Shown here piece after piece: positions 25,101 to 34,100 of a stretch of DNA of 64,000 nt (the stretch's first letter is position 1; each line of letters begins with the position of its first letter). The notes under the pieces are model-generated. The model ran no database searches. It had not been told where the DNA came from and saw only the letters and a program-made list of their open reading frames with translations. The DNA comes from Phoronis australis. Its lineage: Eukaryota; Phoronida; Phoronidae. Both the position numbers and the translations under genes were made by a program. The stretch is from assembly GCA_002633005.1 (NCBI GenBank), contig NMRA01000053.1, forward strand, positions 444,131-508,130, given 5' to 3'.

Positions 25101-28100
25101 ACTTGGTGTGTGTCGAGTTGCAGCTTGGGGGCTCGGTCTAAAACCAACAGAACACATCTTAAGCAAAACAACAAGCGCTACCAACAATGTAAACAGCACT
25201 AAAGTAATGATAATTTCTGACAAATTGCTCGATTGCGAAAGAGCATCAAGAATTCTGTCGACATGTACAGTGTACTGCAACACACTGGCAAAATTGTTTC
25301 CAATCTAGAATGGAACTTGCACGCTAATTCCTTACCTCTGAGACTGGTAGGTCAAATTAGAAACAAAACACATAACAATGATATGACTATAACGCAGGTT
25401 GAAAATTGCCAGATATTTTCAAGAACAAATTTTGTGTCGAAAATGATCGGCCGTAAATCACTCAACTACTTCCAGCAAGTACCATGACGTGGTGTTGAGG
25501 AATAACATTGGATGAAGCAGGTTATGTGAGCTCCCAAGGAACGTCATTAGTGCGAAGGTCACCCATTTGCTTTCACATTTACAAGTTGTCAATGAATACA
25601 ACTACACTTTGTTTAGCGCAGATGATGTTCTAATAATAGCATTGTTGTTTAGTTCCTTCTATACATTAGCATAGTAAGGAACATGCAAATATAGTCTTTA
25701 AGCTCTGAATAGGTTCTCTTTATTTCAACTATGCAACACTAGTTTATTTGAAATTGCTTCTACCGTAATGGGTCCCGCAATAGCAATATGGATATTCTGC
25801 AGATGTTTGTTTCACTACTAAACATACGTAAGTGCTCAATTTCATGTAAATCCTTTTGCAAAATAGCATGAAATCAGTGAAAAACTGAATTGCCACCAAG
25901 GCATATACAAATATCAAAATTTCAAAAGGTTACGAAAATTTGCCATGCTGAGTGGTTAAAAACCCACCCTTATTCTATACTTCTTCTACTTGTACTTTCA
26001 ATTTTCCCACATCAGTGTAGGCAGCAAGCCAAGGAGATTCTTTGATATCAATGTGAATGAAATTGGATATGCACTAAGCTGAAGCATTGGATAAATAGCA
26101 TAAAGTAAACATTTGGCCATGTGTAAGATAACTGGCAAAATTTCAAAAAAAAAACATTAAAAAGAAACATTAGAATATTAAAGCATCACAAAAACCGGAA
26201 AGTGACATCAAAGTAATTCGTCTCTATTCTGTAAAATGGCTGCCTGTTGTAAACCTCAGTTATATCACCTGTTACTAAAGGCCATTTATAGCAGGTGCCC
26301 AGAAATTACCCAGAAAGTTTTGCAAACATTGACAACCATGAAGTTAAACAAACAACAAAATGAAAAATTGGGTCCACAAAGTAAACATGAGCAATGAATC
26401 ATTGAGACGTCAACTTGTGACATCGAGAATCCGCTAATTTTGACTACATCCTAGTATCAAACATATCAATCAAAATGTCCAACACATCAAAGAATTTTCC
26501 GTTCAAAAGTTAATTTATATGTTTGCTTGGATATACTTAGCCGTTCGCCCAGTCGCCAATGCAGCTAAAAAGGTAGAAACAAGAGTAAACTCACTCAACA
26601 TGAAGGGAAATGTGATTTTATTCCATTTTCTAGTGCATACATGCATTCCTGCATAAATGACAAACACGCTACGATGTCACTTCACATTCTTTTTCAAAAG
26701 CAGAAATACAACTTGAATCCATATCTCCAGATGCCACTATGATGGCTACATCAGTGGATATGTAAATTTATCCCATACGCATTGAATCTGTCGCAGGAAA
26801 AACGGCCATGTAATAATGTTTTCCGTATTCACCTCCCGCACTACTTCAACAGCGACCTCTGACATGGAAAGTTCAAAAGGTAGGTCGACTCGACGTCTTC
26901 AGCCGGTTCGATCATCAAACTTTCCGAATATAGTTTAAAGTAATACAGTTGCAGCAGTGTAACTAACACTTGACATGCAACCAGGCCCTAAACGTAAAAT
27001 CTAGAACAAAACTGTTAATTATAAGACATGTCTCAGTTTCCTGTTGCTGAATACTATATCGTCTGCAACTCAGGTGCCGATTCCTAGGAAACTAAAATAT
27101 CAAATATTGTTGTTTTTTTAACTATTTCCAGGAGATGTTACAAGTTCACTGCACAGTTGCCGTTGTATTCATTTTTGCTACCTCTTTTCAAGAAATAAAT
27201 CGTTACTTTTAAAACTGTTTCTTTTACAAGAGAAAACTTGCAACCTAACGGGCAAGTACATACATATAGGATGTGATCCACCAGTCTTGGTGAAGTATTT
27301 AAAAAATCTGCCGAAAAAATGAAAGAAACGTAGGGATTCGATGCGCATGGGATAAATACAAAACGTACATGAAGTAATATCCCACTCGACCTTATTCCAG
27401 GTATCGACTGATACCAAAGGTCGAGGTCGATATGCGGAATAATGTTTCTTCATGTACACCACTCTCAGTACGTTTTGTGTATGTCTCTCAGTCACCCCAG
27501 AGGAAAAGTGCCTGTACCTTCTAACGGTAAACGGAAATTTTTGCAGCATTTTTTTACTATGAGGGTACTAATTTTTGCATTTATTTTTGCTTAGAGGGGA
27601 AGTTCATGCGCGCACCCAGCCTAAAATATAGGGGGGCTCGAATTTTTCGATATGCGTACCTTTTGCTGAAAGAAATCACAGAGGACTAAAAAAAAAACGG
27701 GGCCACTAGGTTCAGGCCTACGAATTCTGCATCCGCAAACTTTCTGTGGATTTTGTCTCGTTTACTCGGACTTTTTGTTTCACTGAGGTGACCTTTTTGC
27801 CCAACTCGCCAAATTGGGGGGCTCAATTTGAGCCCCCCAAGCAGGGGTGCGCCCATGGAAGTTGAGTAATGTTTACTTCACAGCTTTTTATAACAATGCT
27901 CTTTTATGCTTTCACAAATAAGCAAGAACCAACTTTAAGTTAAACAATAAAAAGTAACTAATTGTTTTACAACCACCATTTATTTGTACAACATCGAGTG
28001 AAGATGACCTGTTGTCACAGAGATGATTATCAGCCTAGCTACACCTTTGGTGCCAACATGCTATGCATTGTCATACTGCATGGCTTAGGAAGCCAACATC

Positions 28101-31100
28101 AAGACAATGGTTCACAAGCACAGAACAATGGAGTTCTTAGTAAACATCCATAGAGAAAATAATTTTTAAAACTAGCTGCTAAATATGCCCGCCCTACTAA
28201 CACCCTAAAGTTAACCATTATTTTACATAAGGAACAGACCCCCACTCTGTAAAACAAAATCCACTTTTTGGCACAGCGATGATGGTTTTAGCTACACAAT
28301 GTCTTATATTTCCCACAACAGTGCATACTGTCACATCTTTAAATTTGACAATTCTGTCTTTCTTGTTTTTCAATGAATAAACAAGAAGAATAACACTCAA
28401 CTGTTCTTTTAACGGTGTTGCTGACGACGGTGAGCCATGATTATCCCGATGAGGTAACTGTTTGAATGTGGTCTGCTTGAGACTTGTGAGAGAAACGAAC
28501 AGCAAGTTAATCAGTGAAAAGGTACTTTCCTTTACGTTTCTATGCTCTGCCGCATAGCTTTTCATAATTCTCCTCTTGTAGAACTTGTTTGTGTGCCATT
28601 TTCACCTGCAGACGCACATAAGTTTTCTTTTATACTTGTCTTTCCAATATGCGAGAGTGACATCATAAAACTGGTTCTAGCACTCCTGTAAGTGGCACTT
28701 GATTTATAATGAAACCAGTGTGTGACGTTTCCAGTATCTCGTGTCTATCGTCAGTGTGGGTATACACACAATATTTTTGTCAGTTATCTGATGTTAAAGC
28801 CAGGAGGGTAACTTTTGAGTGTCCAGAGCATTTTTTGACCTGATGAGGGGAAATTCACAATTTTCTAATATTTCTGAGGGGAATGGGGCCGAATATCGGC
28901 TCCAATCTAAAGAGATTGAGGGCCCTGTATATGTGTGAGTTTGTGTGCGTATACGAAATGTAAGTTTTTGTTCATGCTGTTCCTTCAGGGTTAACAACAC
29001 AAGAGAGCTTTGTAAGAGTCATGTGATGAGTTATCACGTACAATTAAGTTAAAAGTATGAACCTGCTTTCTGCACTTGCTGAAGCAAATCGTCCATGGCT
29101 GAATGACAGTTACTTTGGATAACAGTACAAAAGTTAGATAACATATAAGAGTATATGAAAAACTAAGGTTACGTAGGACCTTATTGAGAAGTCTGTATTT
29201 AGCTAACTACTGGAAAATTCTCCAATTTGGGACAGCGAAAATTAAATTACTTTGTTTAAGGTAGGAGCTTGACCCAAATTCTAGAAATAGCCAATATTGG
29301 ACGTCCCAAATTCAAGAATCACTGGAACTATGCCAAAATTACCACTCTGTAGATTGAAAGTAAACTGTCCGAAATTTTAAAAATATGGTGAATGCCGGAA
29401 TTACCCTTGTCCTAATTTCCAGAATCAAGAATTTTTTGTGGGAGTTTCCATGCCCCAAATTCTAGAATTTTACTGTAACAACAAAACTATAGATTTTAAC
29501 CCAGTAAAAGAGCATATTTTCTGAAAGTAGAAAGCTTGCCGAAATTAGATTTTTTACTCTTCACCAACCTCATACTAATTGGACCACGTGACGTCTTCTT
29601 TGGAAAAAATTAACGAAAAAGAAAGATACTACAGCATCAATAACATGACCAACCCAAATGTTCAAGATGGAATCTCAAAAAACGTTATTTCAGTTTTTTG
29701 TTTTCATTTAGTAGAACTTCTGACTTTCTTTTCATGAAAATCACCCAAGTCCAATTATTTGGCCAAACAGGTTGCTGTGACACACTAAAAGCGGTCGTAG
29801 AGAACACTGCACCCTCATGTAAATTGGAACATATTAAACACAATTCCTAAAAAGAGTTTTGGAGGACAATGCATACAGCATGGTGCCTGAATCCGATAAG
29901 CCATTTGTGATATTATGTTCCAGCGGTGGCCCAATTTGGACATTTTGCTTGGCTCTACATAACCTCAATTTTGACCAACTAATCAAAATGCTTACTTTGC
30001 AATATCTCCATGCTGTACTTAAAGACAACAGCAAGTGAACCGCGTTTTAGTGCGGAACTACTTTCTTTCAAATCCAACAGAATTATTCTTGTTAATATGC
30101 AACCTTACACTTAAGTTTATGAGATTCCAATAAAATCTTGGCTATCAGCTAGGGAGAGGTCAGGTCACATCGCATGTTACCAGGTAATTTAAGCTCTCCT
30201 GTTAACCTTAACTTTCAACCCAGCACAGATGTGAGAGCACTCCCGACTTTATTGTGAACAATTGGGCTTCAAAGTAAAACAGCACTCATGAGTGCTCATA
30301 ATATCAGGTGTTTATATTTAACCATACTGATAAAATGCAAGTAAAACTAATTCATTTTTTACATTATAATAAAGGGTCATTAAAACAAATTTGAAATCAC
30401 AATTATATGTTAATGCCAAAGTGAATCAAATAAGACATCCACAAAAGCAACCTAGAGTACTCTCCTCTTTTCTAAGGAGGTATGGACTCACAAAATATGA
30501 TACATCAACAATGAACAGAACACTGACTTAAATACAAATTCTAAAATGTTCACAAACTAGAACAATATTGATTTCAGTAATGTTTACACTATAGCCTGTG
30601 AATATACAATACTGTTTACAATCAAGTGTATATGTACACGAGTAAACCTCCATTTTGGCACAAAACCTACACATCTTGGCGTAAAACTACACTTGGGTGC
30701 ATGTTTAGATAGGTAATGGTCATTTACCGAGATATCGCATTTTGAGAATCAGTCTTCTCCACTGAATAGCTGGCATCAAACTGATTCTCAAAATCAGGGA
30801 CTCGTATAAATAGTTATTGTCTTTACACACTGAATAAAGCTAGACTACTACAATATAGGAACCATTTTTGTTTGAATAAAAACCTCCTAAGAAATAATTC
30901 AAGCTCGAACAATGACGAGACTTCTAGCGACACAACCAGCGCAACGTTTTGCAGCCAATTGTATTTTGTATAAGTTTTTCCAGCGTGAAAATGTTACATA
31001 TCATGGTGCCTAGTAATCGACTGACTAAATATGAAATTCATTTTGCAAACTGGAAAGAAGTGCTCTTGCAACTCGGGGAAAGTTATCTAATGAAAACCAT

Positions 31101-34100
31101 GCAACGTCTTTATTTCCAACTAAATGACTAGCTCCAACGGCGGTCTGATACGTAGATTGGCTGCTTCACGTGTAATATGTTTGGGCAATTCTTGGCGACC
31201 TATTACAGAAGGTTATTTGCAAACCGAGATTTCTCAACTCATTCTTAGTATTGAAATTTTTTCATTAAGTATGTCAAACCATCAGTCCATTGGTTTTCCT
31301 GAACTAGTCACTATTATCCTTTAGAATAGTCTCTCCAACAATCCTTAAGAGTCTATTTCCCAGAAGCAGCCCAGTTTCAAGCAATAACAGAATAATCTTA
31401 CAAGGTACGGTTCCTTGTGTCACTTCTACATCCAGAAATGTTAAAATGACTTAGAGCAAATCTCGTTTGTTTCCCCCATGCGAAAACGATGCAACTGCGT
31501 TTACACCCGACCTCGGTACCACCAAAACGGCATTAGAGTACTTTGGACACGAGATTTGCAGTTTTCAGTAACAGTGCAGATTTTTGCGTATTGAAAATTC
31601 AAACTTTTCAGCATGTTAGCCTGTTGAAACTGTGTTTAGCTGGTACTTTTCCTAGTTACGTTGATCATAAATTTTTAGAATTCTCAAGTGTTCAATTGGT
31701 GTACCGCACTTGTAGTTGTTGTTAAGATCCAACGGTAAGGTTCCTTACAAAACTTGAATAATTATGCTAATACATGCAGCAATGGTAATATATACCATGA
31801 ATCATGTTGAGTCAGGTACACGAGTTCCTTGCTTCAAAAGTTATGCTGTTTCTTAAAACAAAAAATGTATCTGTAAAAAGTGCTTGTGACACTTCACAGG
31901 ACGTTTTACACCAGATGACATGTTCTTAACTATTCAGAAGTTTGGAATAATTGTTCATTGCAAGTGTCTATTAAATGATAAACACGAACCACCGTAATAC
32001 CTGTCAAAAAAACCTCGACGGTTGCCGATGACTCAACGTGCCACGAAGTCAGTGTGGTCACCATGTGCGGAAGAAAACAACGCGCTATAAACTGCACTAT
32101 AAATTCGATGGTGTCTTCCATAAGGCACTGCCATTATTCAGAATAACGTTGCAAAAACAGATGTTCCCCTCTTACAGAAGCTATTTTCTTCCCAGCTCGG
32201 AATATGCAGCCTCTCACGCTTTGTTATTTTGACAACAGTACATATTTAGCCAGAGATAGCCGGAATTGAATGAAATATTAAACAATTCACCAACAACAGA
32301 AGTCGTTGCTAATATAGTATAGGCTGGTGATGATTAATGTCGAAAGAAGCCTTGCGATTCGTCAATTATCTTGCTACATTTAGAATGAATCAAGCAAGTT
32401 TGACATTGGAGCTCACTTTTAAATAAAAATAATTTGAATACATTTTTTAATTTTCAACTTTAAAATTTTCTTCCATTTCTATTATTAGCTTATAAGCAGT
32501 TTCGAATTTCCGTATTTTTTCCTGCCTTTCCTTTTGCGTATCGTACAAAGATCTGCTAACCCACATTTACATTAGCGTATGGTGTACAACTGCACATTCA
32601 CCGACCAGGACGCTTAAATTAGGGAACTCCAAAATCAGGGCTGAGCATTAAGCAGAGCATGGGCGCTTCGTTAACAACATAAATCAAGAACGAAACAGTT
32701 TGACTGTTTTCAGCAACTGCTACTTCAGCATGACTTCAAACATCCGAACAGGATGTCTCATGAAAGAAACCACCAATTTTACGTCTTCGAATTTTTTAAC
32801 AGCATAATCTCTCAGGGCTGTTCCAGTAAAATCAGTGTGGGAGGGGGGGATGGCAGTAGAAATAAAAATTCATGGGTGGTGGTCTTCAGAAAAAACTCAA
32901 ATTATGGGTGGTCGTTCCTGTAAGAAGTGATGCATTAAAAATGGGTGGTATTTTTTGACCTGTTAATGTTGACAGGTTGGTTACTTCAGCCGTCAAAACT
33001 AAAAAAATGCAATTGGCATATATCCCAACTAATATGGGCGGTGGGTACGAAATAAAAGTGCCTTCCCCCCTCCCATACAGATTTTGCTGGAACAGCCCTC
33101 ATCAGATTTCCAATTAGACCTTCCAATATTTTCTAATGAGTGCATTTCTGCAATTAAAAAAAAACAGTTCAAGCTATGGAAAATCCCAAATGTGGGTTTT
33201 TAATAATTTTAAACAAAATTTTGATACAAAAAGTTTGATGAAAAGCACTTTTTCACTATCAATGTACTTTTCAAAAAAAAAACACTTTCACCAAAAACGC
33301 ATGGTCACGTGCCTACGAGAATTGCATAATGTTGTGAACGATAAGAACAGCTTTGCCTCAACTCCTAGTTTCAGTTGGTTAAATGAAGACAACATATTAA
33401 TAAGGGTACAATACATGACTACAAAAGATACTTGTCTGGATCTAAATGTGAAACACAGGGGAGCGAAAGTATTATTTCGCATGCACATCAATAGGCCTAA
33501 AATGCATGCATGCAAATATGGTTAACTGGTAGGAAGCCTCACTAATGTATACAACTTAAGTTACAGCTTAACATATAAGGCTGATCGATTCAATATATTC
33601 CTTTTTAACTTCAAAGGAGTTGTTTCGTCATCAAAATCGATTTCTTCTAACATCCTGTTTGCTCCAGCTCTGAAGAAATGCACAGTAGTGGACCGTGGAC
33701 GTTGGAACTCTCTTGACAGAAACTGCTCCAAATTCTCCCTGTTTAATGATTGAGGCACAGTCACAGTCCTCACTCTATAGTCACCTGAATAAGAAAAACA
33801 TTGGGAGTGTATATGTGAATTGGTGTGAAAGCTGAGTGAAAAGCAATTGCACAGCAAAACAAGACATTAACTTAACAAGCCTGCACATTTTCATGTTAAA
33901 TAAATGAAACCGGTCCTCACACAACATTAAATTCTTTATGTCTTTTGGAAGAATTTTGAGTAAATAAATTGACTAGTGTACAATGTGTAATTAAACCTAC
34001 CTCTCAGACGCACTGGCATGATTGTGGTCCATTCTTCTTTCAACAGACCAATCCTCAAGGTTACTCTCGAAGCTGGTTTCGACAGGATAACTCTTGCTCC

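Larger units (their letters stand above)
25305..33560. other. Long intron upstream of the transmembrane exon
   Basis: Holds the 27359 hairpin, MITE copy 1 (27605), palindromic repeat copy a (30739) and the 32813-33100 element. Frames of 115-130 codons (27178-27549, 28218-28565, 33136-33525) have no motif and are judged chance or repeat-derived. Confidence 0.55.

Noticed and set aside
27178-27549. 123-codon minus-strand frame
   Set aside because: It crosses a large hairpin and has no domain; judged repeat-derived.
33136-33525. 129-codon plus-strand frame
   Set aside because: Very AT-rich with runs of Lys/Phe/Asn from poly(A) tracts, no splice context and no recognised family.
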